NCBI GenBank assembly: GCA_039090855.1 | Contig: CM077023.1 | Span: 80,947,127-81,011,126 of the forward strand | DNA: 64,000 nucleotides | Direction of reading: 5' to 3' | Source: Macrothele yani | Lineage: Eukaryota; Arthropoda; Arachnida; Araneae; Macrothelidae | Shown here: piece after piece, positions 11,181 through 22,240 of the stretch | Position numbering within the stretch: position 1 is the stretch's first letter | Layout: every line of letters begins with the position of its first letter | Made by a program: the position numbers and the translations under genes | The notes under the pieces: generated by a model | Database searches by the model: none | Told to the model about the DNA's origin: nothing | Seen by the model: the letters and a program-made list of their open reading frames with translations, nothing else

Positions 11181-12134
11181 TAGGTACCGGGACTAGCACT
11201 TTCCTATGGTACCTTGGTTCATGACACAGAGAATAAAGAAGCAGAAGGTAGTGATTATCACCAGTAACAGGTCGGTATTGCTGAGATGATAATGGAAAGG
11301 AACTGTTTTGTCGTAGCTTTCGTAAAACCCGGTGGCTATGCGAACATTTCTGTTTGAGCAGTGCAGAAAATTTTAGGCACGATTTAGTTCAAGTGCATCT
11401 GCCGCTTAAAGGCCAAAAGCAACAGGCTAATAAATTACTTTTGATCAAACCCTCATTTTAAAATAGGAAAACAAAATTAATCATTGCAATGTGAATTATG
11501 TTACTTTTATCTTTCATGATCAAACCTACACGTACACACAAACCAGACAGCTTCAAGAGCGAAAGTCATTTTCGTTTTAAATTTCTTACGCGAGGCAAAA
11601 TATAAATGCTCACAGAGAAAATTTAAAGCTTAATATGCATCGCACAATTATGTTCTCGGTGACCAAACTGTAACAGGCTACTTCACAAATGAGTTTCGAG
11701 GGAAATTCGTTTAAGTCTAACTCCACGGTTTTGAGTTTTATGTGAATGATTGAGGCAGCTACCATTTCAGTTTTGTTTCAACCAGTTATGTATCTTTGCT
11801 CGCTAGTATGTATGCATTTTAGCTTCAGAACTTCGTAAAACTCCGTTGGCATGTAGATTTTCAATTTAGTTTGACGAATCCTGCCAAATTAAGGGTGGCA
11901 TACTTTATCAGTCGATATTGTTCAAATTTTATTAAAGATCCAAAATGCTGAATTCTATGAAGCATAATGTATTATCGCAGTCCTTTCCGAAATGCCAGAC
12001 ACTTATTAATTATTTTCATAAAATTAGACTAAACAGTTCATAAATTTCATGTCATTTGTTCGTCTTGATAATTTTAGACTGTGTAGCTAGATTGCGACTT
12101 CGCTTATTTGAACAAAACTAAATGGAATATTATT
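11181..12134. other. No gene recognised
   Basis: AT-rich, low ORF content, no repeat structure identified. Confidence 0.6.
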
Positions 12135-12345
12135 TTTTGAATATTTTTTTAACAATCACCGTGAGCAGCTCGATAAGGCTATAAAAGCAGTCACCAGTCC
12201 CTAATTCAGGGCCATTGGTTCCAGGGAAAAGAGAAATCCAGTGCCGTAAGATAAACACAACATCCTTGCCGCACCAGGATTTGAACCCAGACCCATTGCG
12301 GACGAATGGTCAGAAGCTATCACTTAAACGACTGCGCCACTTAGC
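12135..12345 (-). repeat. tRNA-derived SINE copy
   Basis: Minus-strand copy with the 3' signature complement, the GGTTCCAGGGAA block, the box B complement GGATTTGAACCC (about 12289) and the head complement GACTGCGCCAC. Moderately diverged. Confidence 0.8.
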
Positions 12346-13376
12346 CCACGGCGTAGATGGAATAAAATGTACAGTATAGTTCACTGATGGTACGCATTTC
12401 GATGGCACCCAGCAAATAGTTAACATTTTTATCAGTGTGTGTAGAGTTTTTGTGAGGTTGCTATGAATCGAAGAAAAGTTAGGTGACTTCTGTATATGTT
12501 TTTACCATTTTCATGCAGTTGTATTTGTTCAATATTTTTAAATTCCATGTTATGTACAGTTTGCCACATAATGTAAGAAAAGGCCACAATTCTTTGGTAG
12601 CCTTAGAAGAACTTACACAATTACAATTGCTCACAGTTTACACTAGTATGCAGGTGATTTTTGAATTGGAATGATTTTTGAATTTACTGTAGATTCACAA
12701 TGATATCAGCTTTTTATACCATTTGACTTACATGAAAAACAGTGTTCAATATTTAAACGAATAGAAACAATTTTAGCTGATTAGGTGAAGCAAAAGTAAT
12801 TAACGTATGTTAGGTTTCCCATGAAAGCAGCGTATCAAACAATTCTGCAACTGAACTGTGTAACGGTATAAAAGAAGTGCGCGTAGTCTAATAAAGTCTG
12901 TTGGAACTAAACCTATGAACAACAATATACTGTTTGTGTTTTAGTACGACAACAATATTTGCCATTACTCATTGTGAAGCTATTATACAGTAGATAGTAA
13001 AATAAAGAATATCGTATATATCAAACCAACTTCCTAATTTATGCATGGATCGTCCCATAAAACTGGTTTGCCACTCTAGGACTCCCTCGTGGTAAACTAC
13101 GATGCCAAGCACGCTTTCTGATGCAAATGAAGTAGAGAAAAAATAAAAGTTAAACATTGCAGCATGACATGCGTTTTTAATGCCTTTCTGGCACACAGTG
13201 ACCTTAAAAATTCTGCAACAGGTTTTATACGAATATGTTGTTGCTTGCAATCTATTAAACTACGAGAGTACTTCATCGAATTCATTATTACCACTTAATT
13301 TTATTTACGATAACTGAATCGCAGTTATTTCGGCATTTCCTAAAATTTTATGCTTCAGTATGTGCGGCTTATAATA
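12346..13376. other. No gene recognised
   Basis: AT-rich DNA. The short minus ORFs at 12969-13294 have no recognisable domain. Confidence 0.6.
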
Positions 13377-14769
13377 CACTGCTGGCCATTAAAAGTGTAA
13401 CACCACGAAAGGCAAGAGATATCAAAGCCATATTTATTGTACAGAAAGCAAATGATACAACGGTTAATCGAGTACAAATACAGTACGGTAAGACGAGGGG
13501 AGCGCATGACAATTAGTGTCTGGTGTAGCCACCATGGGCGGCAATTACAGCTGCTGCACTGCCCGGCATCGAGAGGAAGAGACGTTGTATGTGTGCTTGG
13601 GAAATATCCGCCCACAAAGCTTCGATACGATCCCACAGTTCCTCCTTTGTAGCCGTGGGTGGTCGTTTACGTGCCCGTCGCCCTACGATTCTGAAACACA
13701 CGTGTTCAGGCGACATTTCCGGAGACCGCGCGAACCAAGGAAGACGTGGTACATAGCGGAGATCCAGGAAATATTGGACGTTGCGTGCCACATGAGGTCG
13801 CGCATTATTCTGTGGGAAAATTGCATCTGACAGTCCCTAAAGATATGGTACAACAACATTCTCCAACAACTCAGTGATATAACGATGGCTGCTTAACGTA
13901 CCGGTAATGCGGGCGAGGCGCGTGCGGGCGTCCCATATCATAAGACCGGGTGCCGGGCGTTATGATATGGTGCCCCATATCATAACGCCCGGCACTACTC
14001 AGCCCGTCGCCACGGTACCACCAGACACGGATTCGTCCATCATGGTGCTGCAAACTGAAGCGGAATTCGTCGGAAGACACGATGCTTTGTCATTCGCTCC
14101 TCCATGCGCGATGTTTTTAGCACCATTTCAACCGCACACGCCGGTGTTGTACAGTAAAAGGTAGCTGAAGCAATGGGCGCCGTGCAAAAATGCTCCGCTG
14201 AGGCAGAGGACGTCTAACCGTCCGTGCGGAGACTGGATTTTCTGCTGCACACTCAAACTGTTTAGCTACGGTGGACAATGTGGCTGTGTGATCCATCAGA
14301 GCCATGAGCAACACATGTATGTCTTCTCGTTCGGTGGTGTGACGGGGCCGTTGAGATCCAGCACGCCGGTGTGTTCGTTTATCCGCTACCCACTAACGCC
14401 ATATTCTCCCCACCGTGGCTGCATGCCGTCTCACACGCGCACCGATGTCTCGGAGTGATAATCAGGAATCCCGATATGCCACAGTTCTCTCGGGATCGAA
14501 GTTGGAAACCTGCTATTAGGGCTGTCGTTGTCTTCGACGGGATATGCTACAGCTATCCAGGACCAGGAACAGCGAGCAAACACACTTTGAGTGCTTAACA
14601 CCGGCTTCTTGTTGACCCATCTTATACTACTTCCAGGAGGTGTTACTGTCCCACATGGTTTCTATATGAGCTGCCCGGTTAATCATCTACGTGTGCTGCC
14701 GTGTTCTGCCAACTTTTGAGCCCCTGGGATGCAATCTTCCTGGTGTTGCACTTATAATGGCCAGCAGTG
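13377..14769 (-). mobile_element. Full-length decayed Tc1/mariner-like transposon
   Basis: The termini are 28-bp inverted repeats (CACTGCTGGCCATT...), identical at 26 of 28 positions. They are flanked by TA dinucleotides at 13375-13376 and 14770-14771, the Tc1/mariner target duplication. Total length is 1393 bp. The transposase is on the minus strand and broken. A perfect 21-bp hairpin with a TGCC loop (13950-13995) lies inside. Confidence 0.92.
13513..14600 (-). pseudogene. Broken Tc1-like transposase
   Basis: Fragments in different frames give the expected order. A piece with SSDEFRFSLQHHDGRIRVWW (about 13990-14080) contains the first catalytic Asp. The C-terminal piece (13513-13791) has MARNVQYFLDLRYVP, a damaged SPEMSPEHV where the family has an IEHVW-type Glu motif, and the tail SMPGSAAAVIAAHGG. 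The second Asp reads as Asn (QNNARP) and frameshifts separate the pieces, so it cannot be functional. The N-terminal start could not be fixed. Confidence 0.8.
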
Positions 14770-15180
14770 TATTTTACCAGTCTGTGACTTAGTTCTCGGA
14801 TATCGGCAGCTTCCAACATTTATTGACCTGTGTTAACGTTTTATCTAACTGTGCTTGATTATTCTCGATTTTCGCCAACATTTCATCTACCCAAGGAGAA
14901 ATTATGCCTAACATAATTTTTTTTTATAGTAACACCTCCCCATTTTCTGCTTATCATTAAAAAACCCTACCTCTTGCGTTTTCCATGAGCATTACTTTCT
15001 TTATGAGTGTTTGTAAGACATTGCACCTATGGAAAAAAAGATGAAAAGTAGAATTTTCAACGTGGGCCTGACGTGTTTATGTCATAGTGGTAGCATGCCA
15101 CATTCTTATTTGATATTGTTTTGGATGTGGAAACAGCAGAAGTAAGGGAAGTAGCACCGAGTCAAATGCGGTTTGCAGAT
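14770..15180. other. No gene recognised
   Basis: AT-rich spacer between the Tc1 element and a SINE relic. Confidence 0.55.
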
Positions 15181-15372
15181 TTTTTTATTATTTGGGATTT
15201 AACGACCATCGTGATCAACTCTCTAAGGGTTATAAGCGGTCTCCGTTTCTTAACTTGGGGCCACTGGTTCCAGGGAAAGAGAAGAGCTAGCGCCATCAGA
15301 CAAACACACCACCAAGTCTCCTCCGGAATTCGATCCCGGGTCCATCTGAGCGGTTACCAGACTGCTTGCGAA
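15181..15372 (-). repeat. tRNA-derived SINE copy, diverged
   Basis: Minus-strand family body (CCACTGGTTCCAGGGAA at about 15261) and a box B complement GAATTCGATCCCGG. Clearly older than the copy 170 bp to its right. Confidence 0.75.
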
Positions 15373-15541
15373 AAGTCTACATCAAATGGCAACATGTCCG
15401 TCATATCGAACTACGGCCGGTAGCAATAAGTATCGATCACACGAGTCAAGCGAATATATGTCGAGCCGGTTAATAAATACATGACAGAAGTAACTATGAT
15501 ACCGGGCATATACGTAATGTGAGAATATCAAGATATGTTTC

Positions 15542-15771
15542 GCCGCCCCGGTGGCGCAGTGGTCTAAGCGACGGCCTCTGATCATTCGTCCGAACGGGGT
15601 CCGGGTTCGAATCCCGGTGAGGCATGGATGTTGTGTTTGTCTTACGGCACTGGCTCTCTCCCTTCCCTGGAACCAGTGACCCTAAATTAGGGACGGGCGA
15701 CTGCTTATAGCCCATTGAGTTGCTCACGGTGGTCGTTAAACCTCTAATCAAAAGAAAAAAAAAGAAAAAAA
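15542..15771 (+). repeat. Full-length young tRNA-SINE with target-site duplication
   Basis: Best reference copy in the window. The tRNA-derived head (GCCGCCCCGG..., about 82 nt) has box A TGGCGCAGTGG and an exact box B GGTTCGAATCC. A ~110-bp body follows, then the 3' signature GGTGGTCGTTAAACC and an A-rich tail. The 9-bp duplication ATATGTTTC flanks it (15533-15541 and 15772-15780), as expected for LINE-mediated insertion. RNA polymerase III would read it from the internal boxes. Confidence 0.93.
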
Positions 15772-15780
15772 ATATGTTTC

Positions 15781-17059
15781 TAGCAGGACAATGCAATGGA
15801 GCTTCTCTAGGGTTAGTTATAAATGTTGTCTACCTCTTTTCTCTCTCTGTCTCTCTCTCTCTCTGTCGTCACTGTCACCTTACCCTAAATAGCAAACAAA
15901 CGTGGCCCATATTGCCAAAAATTTTGATACTGGAGAATCGATAAGTAGGTTGGTTGGTCTTGTTTATGACTGCGTCACATTGACAGTGGCAACATGCGTG
16001 GCAAAACTACTAGGTACAATGGACTCGTTTTGTTTGCTGCAGTGACTTAACTGGTTGCAGCAGTGTCTGACTAGTGCTGACCAGTTTCAGCAGTGTCGAG
16101 ATCTTGAGAGTCATTTGTTACGATTTTGGGTCCTCTAGCATATGTGGAATGTCTTCTGTTTTCTGTCTGAACATTCTTACACACCATCACATTCAACCGT
16201 TTTATTGTTACGCTGTGATGTGGTTTGGAAAGATAATGCATCATGTTGTGTTTTAGAAATCTGGACGTGATTTCATATCCCCCTCCCCAAACGATCCTTT
16301 TCCCCGACAGCAGCGTGTGGTTTCAAACTGATATAACAATTCCTTTTATCAGCTTCTCCTACCATTTACAACTGGTTGTTACCATGGTTCTCTTTAACAG
16401 AAGTAACGGAAGGGGGGGGGGGATGTCAGCTATCAAAGCTCTTTCAGTTCCAGAAATTTCACATAATGGATATGGAGTTGACAGACAGAAGAGTTGAAAT
16501 GCACACTTACAGGATTCTTGAGCGTTTGCGAGGCTTTTCAATGGTGCAGTTGTTTCCCAGTGCTTCAGCTGTCTGGGAGGCAGACCTCTTTAGACTGTCT
16601 CCAGTTTGAATCTTGGATAAGACATGGAGGTTTTAAGTGCTGGTTCTCTTCATTCCTGAAACCAGTGGGTCTAAATTCGATGCGTGTGACTCCATCTGCC
16701 CTTAGACACACACGGAGGTCGGTACGTCCAAGACGAAAACAATGCCGCTGATTATACAAACTTGGTTTTTGTTATTTGGTCTTCATATGCGAGTATCTTG
16801 TAGATTAACATCTGAAGAAATTGGGTGGAATCTAAACAGATTTTCAAGAGAAATCCTCTCATTTGAATTGAATCGATAATTTCTGTGTTGACGTAAAAAT
16901 CGCGTTGTTGTTCGGAAATTAAGTTAAAGAGTACTGTGGAGATAAGTCTAGTTTCGTTGGAAGGATTGAAACTCAGAGACAGTTTTAAAAAAATGTAAAA
17001 ATGGAGCTGTGATTTATATTTTCTTTTGGAAGGCGGTAATCAAACTTTTTGGCGTAACA
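15781..17059. other. No gene; CT repeat and a SINE remnant
   Basis: Contains a CT-rich run (15836-15864), a G run (16411-16421) and a very diverged piece of the SINE body (about 16575-16700, recognisable by CCTGAAACCAGTGGGTCTAA). Nothing coding. Confidence 0.6.
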
Positions 17060-17778
17060 CAAGGATGGACAAACTACGGCCCGCCGGTGTGTTCAATTCG
17101 GCCCGCGGTATAAATAATTTAAATGTGTTACTTCTCTTAGCATAACACATCCTTTAATCTGGAAAATATTGCTTGTTCTATTCTGAAATGTTAACCCATT
17201 AATTTCTGGGTACAGCTTCAAGATAGGATCCATTTCACCTTTCAAAATTGCCCTTTCCAATTTGTTTACGACACGTGCTGCAACCCCTCTTTATTTAATC
17301 TCGAAAAAGACACCAACCGCGTTGAATAAGAAGATGTCCGCTGATGCCTGGGTGATGCGAGTCGACATCGGGACCGACTGGCAGCGGTGAGGGTGTATAT
17401 GCATGTGTAAAATACTTTTCCTTGACTTGATTGCTGGTGCCCCGCCAACTTGTGGAGGTGAGTTTTCCGTGCAATCAGCATTCCGATGCAGAGGTAGAAG
17501 ATTTGGTGGTAGTGAGGTAGGGACGTTGTTCGTGTTTCACTAGGATAGAAACAATGACAAGAGAGAGAGAGAGTAGTTTTCTGCTTTGTGGCTTTGTGGC
17601 CATATAAGCACCATCTTTTCAGTTCGCTTCCATATAAACTTTGCCGTAAAATGAAGCGTTTATCATTTTTTAAAATGAATTTTGAAGAAAAAAAAATGGA
17701 AAAAGCCTTTAGCCCGCCAAAAAGATATATTTGTTTGTTTTCATTTGGCCCTCCTATAAGTAAGTTTACCCATCCCTG
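17060..17778. mobile_element. hAT-type non-autonomous transposon (MITE)
   Basis: The ends are short inverted repeats (CAAGGATGGACAAACT at left; the complement of CAGGGATGGGTAAACT at right), followed inward by GGCC/GGGCC-rich words typical of hAT Charlie-like termini. It is flanked by an exact 8-bp duplication GCGTAACA (17052-17059 and 17779-17786), the hAT signature. The 719-bp interior has a minus-strand 173-codon ORF that resembles no transposase I know, so I treat the element as non-autonomous. Confidence 0.88.
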
Positions 17779-17869
17779 GCGTAACACTATCAGGCTGTTG
17801 ACAATTTAAGAAGTACTGCAGCACTTTGAAAATTTTATGACTCCTTTTCTTACATTTTTTTTACTGCCA
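17613..17869 (+). repeat. Local duplication, copy 1 (source)
   Basis: Contains the right third of the hAT element plus 91 bp of its right flank. It is nearly identical to 18712-18966. Because it includes the hAT end, the 8-bp target duplication and flanking host DNA, it is the ancestral arrangement. Confidence 0.9.
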
Positions 17870-18130
17870 ATTCCACTTCCTAAGATTAATTTATTGTACA
17901 AATAATGTCTGAGATTAAAAGTAAAGAGATGTTAGTAATACCATATTCAAAGACCAGAATTTTAATTTCCGTGTGATAACGGTTTGCATTATTAAAGTTA
18001 TTGTGGATGAATTTATTATTAATATTTTCTGTTTGTATTCTGAGTCACGAGTGAAGAAGCAAAATACAGGAATCCAGCTTTTAATCCTGTAGTTCAATTT
18101 TTTCAGTATAGGCTTTGGCTCGATTCCTCC

Positions 18131-18171
<41 letters not shown>

Positions 18172-18302
18172 GTCAAACTTACCTTTGCAAAGTGAGGGCA
18201 AGCCAAGCAAAAAAAAATCTAAATATGTAAAAATATAGAAAGGAAGCAGATATGTGAAGTATTTTGTACCAGCGCTATATAGTTTCTGATGTTTTGAACA
18301 TA
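17870..18302. other. No gene; long CT microsatellite
   Basis: AT-rich spacer with a ~36-bp pure CT repeat at 18133-18168. Confidence 0.65.
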
Positions 18303-18711
18303 GAGAGGTTGGACAGAATAATGTGAACACCACGCTCAGAGATATGACTTTTAATGCAGCTGCGTACGTCGCAATACGAAAAGATATCCACCACTTTTTG
18401 GTTGTAATAGTTTTGTTCAAAACCTCGAAGTACTGTTTAAGTACATTTAAAGTGTCTTGCTGCGAAATTTCTTTCAGGGTGACGATGAAATGAGCGATCT
18501 AACGAACTTCGAAAGAGGGCTAATTGTTGGTGGCCGGCTAGTTGGTGCCTCCGTGACAACAGTCGCCAGGGTAGTGGGGGTATCGAGAACTACTGTGTCT
18601 AGCGTCATGACAGCATACCGTGTTCGTGACGAAAGCTCGTCCGCGAAACACAAGAGCGGCCAAGAAACGACCCTGACTGATACTTACAGGAAAGCTTTAA
18701 AAAGGATTGTT

Positions 18712-18966
18712 ATCTTTTCAGTTCGCTTCCATATAAACTTTGCCGTAAAATGAAGCGTTTATCATTTTTTTAAATGAATTTTGAAGAAAAAAATGGAAAA
18801 AGTCTTTAGCCCGCCAAAAAGATATATTTGTTTGTTTTCATTTGGCCCTCCTATAAGTAAGTTTACCCATCCCTGGCGTAACACTATCAGGCTGTTTACA
18901 ATTTAAGAAGTACTGCAGCACTTTGAAAATTTTATGACTCCTTTTCTTAAATTTTTTTTACTGCCA
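18712..18966 (+). repeat. Local duplication, copy 2 (inserted in Tc1 transposase)
   Basis: A 255-bp segment nearly identical to 17613-17869 lies inside the transposase reading frame. The coding text resumes straight after it (KISAELNLHL), so the segment arrived after the Tc1 element. The ends do not coincide with transposon ends on the left side, arguing against ordinary transposition. Confidence 0.9.
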
Positions 18967-19363
18967 CGGCGCCAAAAATTAGTGCAGAGCTCAATCTGCA
19001 TCTAAAGACCCAAGTATCGACAAAAACAGTGAGCAGGGAACTGCACAAACAAAATATTCATGGCAGAGCTGCTATGGCAAAACCTCTGGTGACCTGGGTG
19101 AATGCACAACGGCGATGGCAGTGGTGTCAGGAGCATACAACGTGGACTGCCGATGCATGGAAACGTGTAATGCGGTCGAATGAATCCACATTCACACTAT
19201 TCCGAACATCGTCAGAAGCGTACAACCCAGACTGTCTGCTCCCAACAGTGCAGCAAGGTGGTGGTACTGTCATGCTCATAGCGGTCAAATCGTGGTTTAC
19301 AGCAGGTATCCTGATCACCTTGAAAAAATGGATGACTGGAAGGGCATATGAAACAATTTTGAC

Positions 19364-19479
19364 CGCCCCGGTCTACTCAGGCATTGTTTCCTGCAGGGAA
19401 TGCCATTTATCAAGATGATAACGCCCCGGTCTACTCAGGCATTGTTTCCTGCAGGGAATGCCATTTATCAAGATGATAA
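19364..19479 (+). repeat. 58-bp exact tandem duplication
   Basis: Units 19364-19421 and 19422-19479 are identical, and the next bases begin a third copy (CGCCCC). The length is not a multiple of three, so it frameshifts the transposase just before its QDDNA motif. Confidence 0.95.
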
Positions 19480-19826
19480 CGCCCCAATTCACAGAGCTCG
19501 GAATGTCCAGTCATGGTTTGAGGAACATGAGGACGAACTTTCACACCTTCCTTGGCCTCCCCAATCACCAGACTTAATCGAGCCACTGTGGTCTGTGTTG
19601 GAAAACTGACAAAGATCCCGTTATCCTCCTCCTGCATCTCTCAAGGACCTGGCACAGTTTCTGCATGAAGAATGGTGTAACATCCCCCTAACCACCATCC
19701 AGAATTTCTATGCATCCATTTCAAGGAGGATTCAGGTGATTTTGAATGTCAGGTAGTCCTACACCCTATTAGGTGCGTGAAACCTTCTTTTCCTGGATGT
19801 TCACATTATTCTGTGGAACTCCTGTA

Positions 19827-21110
19827 TATCTCCTTCAGTACAAAATGTTGTGATAGAACGTTAGCAGGAACGTTTTCGGATTTATAAAGAAATGCAATGT
19901 GCTAAAGTCCGATGGAACGCAAAATGATGTAAACTATCGTAAGCGAGTTACTTTTTTAACTGAACATAAATAATAATATGCTGTGTGTTATTTATTTCGG
20001 AGGTTGTAGGGGAAAAACATTCTATGGAACTACATATTTCCTAATCATGTTCTGGGGGCAAGTTACGAAGCCCACGTTTTGGTCTTGAGCAAGTCTGTGT
20101 GTAATATGAAATTGTATGTTTCGCATTAGTTTTTGACTTTAAAAGTATACAAATTAATTAATATTTATTTTCATAAGCACAATGTTATTTATAAAGCGTT
20201 ATATGAAAAAAACTATAAGCTTTCAATATGAAAAAATAAAAATATTTCTATATGCATGATGTTATTAAAAGCAATTGCATACATAAAATAAATTATCTGT
20301 GCCATTCCTAACCCTCACTAGATGCAATTTGACACGTATGTGGAATGAAATCCGGCAAATAGCATCCATGTGTGGGAGAATCACAGTTCAGCTACCTTCT
20401 GTTTTTGTTGTTGTTGTTTTGAACGCTAAATGGAAATGCGACGCACCTAGCCCACTCTTCAACGACGACAGTGCTCTATTTTGACGTCTCAAGAATCCTG
20501 ATGCGGAAACACATATATGTGGAGCACCATAATTACTTGGCCAATAAGCGATCTCCACCATCATTTATTTATTTAGATATTCTAAAGACAACCACGGCAC
20601 GTTTGCTTTCCTCATGGGTCCTCCTCTTTTTTCTCGCAGCTGCTTGTGTCTTTCCACAGATGCGTAAATAAATATAACGATGACTGAAAGAAAAATGACC
20701 TCCGAGAAGTGTTTTGCTTTAGTATTTGACTAGGATAGCAGTCTTAAAATCCGGCTGGAAACAAACAAATCATTTCTCACCTAGGCACTTGGATTCCGAT
20801 TTTCATTATGCACAATCTTTGGCGATCTAAATATTTAAAAATTTGCTAAGATGCTCTTTTGATGTGATGCTATACAGATCATACATACTTTCGTTATGGT
20901 TCCCAGAGTGAGTGAGAAATGAGCTGCTGTGGCAGTGGGGTTTGATGCAACTAAAGTGCACATCACAGAACCAAAACAGAAAGAAAGAAAGTTGCCTGCT
21001 CTTCATCTTACAGTCAGTTCAGAATTTGTCAATGATGTAATTGTGCTTCTGTAAATTTTTAATATTTCATATATACACCTATCTATTGACTAGGCACACA
21101 TATTTCATAC
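19827..21110. other. No gene recognised
   Basis: Very AT-rich DNA with no ORF above about 66 codons and no identified repeat. Confidence 0.6.
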
Positions 21111-21323
21111 TTAATACAGACATTTGACGTGGACTAGGAACATCAAACAGAAGTCATCGCTCTTTCCACGTTTATAAGTGAGTCATGGAGAAATTCTCAT
21201 TGGCCGCCACCGGGAATCGAACCCAGGGTCTTCCAGTTACGCGCCGGATTTGCTTCCACTGCACGTGGAAAGAGCGACGACTTCTGTTTGATGTTCCTTG
21301 TCCACGTCAAATGTCTGTATTAA
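21111..21323. repeat. tRNA-like insert between 60-bp foldback arms
   Basis: Arms 21111-21170 and 21264-21323 are reverse complements at 58 of 60 positions. Between them, on the minus strand (about 21202-21268), lies a tRNA-like sequence with the box B complement GAATCGAACCC. The arm words CGCTCTTTCCACG and AAACAGAAG recur near the second tRNA-like copy at 21460-21532, so both belong to one foldback unit. Confidence 0.85.
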
Positions 21324-21459
21324 TTATTCATTCGCCTTCTAATTATTTGTTCAGTTGCTGCTTACCATCTTTGGTGAATCCCCAGCATTGTGCGGGGTTC
21401 CAAGAAGCAATCTGCCAATTGTCTTGGCAGCTAGTGTATGTGAGTCTGGAAGAATTCAA

Positions 21460-21532
21460 GGCCGCTGTTGTGCAGTGGAAGCACATCCGGCGCGTAACTG
21501 GAAGACCCTGGGTTCGGTTCCCGGTGGCGGCC
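21460..21532 (+). repeat. tRNA-like sequence, second copy
   Basis: Seventy-three nucleotides fold as a near-complete cloverleaf. The acceptor pairs at 7 of 7 positions (21460-21466 with 21526-21532), a 5-bp anticodon stem has loop CGCGTAA (anticodon position CGT), and the T-arm is GGG-TTCGGTT-CCC. Box A (GTGCAGTGG) and box B (GGTTCGGTTCC) are present. One extra base between the T-arm and acceptor, and G where U33 belongs, argue for a tRNA-derived SINE head over a working tRNA-Thr. The flank 21533-21591 mirrors 21141-21201. Confidence 0.6.
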
Positions 21533-21593
21533 AATGATAATTTTTCCGTGACTCACTTTTAAACGTGGAAAGAGCGATGTTCTGTTTGACACA

Positions 21594-22240
21594 TATTTCA
21601 TATTACACACCATACAATAATTTAAAGTATACATTGTTATTCAGTAATGGCCCATTTTGATACGCAGTTACGTATTTAAATAACCACTTGACATTTTCAC
21701 ATTTTTGGTGTGACATTACTTTCTTTATTAATAATAAAGGCATTTTCGCTTTGAATTCAGCAAAAAAACATGTCTTCCCCTTATAAAACTTTAACATTTT
21801 TTTTCTACAAATGTACATTCCAAATACAATTTTGTCCTATTACACAATCACTATGTTTATACTCCCCCCCCCCCCCCAAAGGAACGTATTTACAGTTTAA
21901 AAATTATATTTATATTACTAGAAATACTGGTTAACTCTTCCAGTTCCTATGTTTTAGCTGAACTTCATTGGGAACAGATGACCCACGCAGTCTTTAACTG
22001 TTAAAACAATCCTTAAAGATTTATTTTCACACTGAAAATTAAAAAAAAAAAAAAAAAAAAAAAATTACCCTGAATACTGGTTGTTGTCTGAAGTCCATGT
22101 TCGGATCAAAATCTATCGAAAACTAGATGAAACACAGTCTTGGTTATCATCTGCAATTCCTAATTTTTTTACTGTACCTTTTCCGAAATAGATGAAGGAC
22201 ATGGTTTTTAGCATTTTAAAACAGTTCTTCAAAATTTGTA
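21594..22240. other. No gene; homopolymer runs
   Basis: AT-rich DNA with a C run (about 21865-21878) and an A run (about 22040-22063). Nothing coding. Confidence 0.6.

Larger units (their letters stand above)
18490..19756 (+). pseudogene. Broken Tc1-like transposase
   Basis: The N-terminal part starts MSDLTNFERGLIVGG and shows a helix-turn-helix of the Tc1 type (LVGASVTTVARVVGVSRTTV). It stops at the inserted repeat. Downstream, ELNLHLKTQVSTKTVSREL and NIHGRAAMAKPLV resume the second DNA-binding half. The first catalytic Asp reads Asn (SNEST). QDDNAPIHRARNVQSWF keeps the second Asp, while the third motif is shortened to PDLIEPLWSVLEN. A 58-bp duplication shifts the frame at about 19422. Nonfunctional. 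Confidence 0.88.
18303..19824 (+). mobile_element. Tc1-like transposon interrupted by a duplicated hAT fragment
   Basis: The terminal inverted repeats share ACAGAATAATGTGAACA (left about 18303-18331, right complement about 19795-19824), with TA at 18301-18302 and 19825-19826. The transposase is on the plus strand. It is interrupted by 18712-18966 and damaged further by a 58-bp tandem duplication. Without the 255-bp insert the element would be about 1.27 kb. Confidence 0.9.

Noticed and set aside
17266..17787. 173-codon minus-strand ORF
   Set aside because: It lies inside a hAT MITE, uses the terminal repeat as its N-terminus and shows no transposase or BED-finger motif; probably fortuitous.
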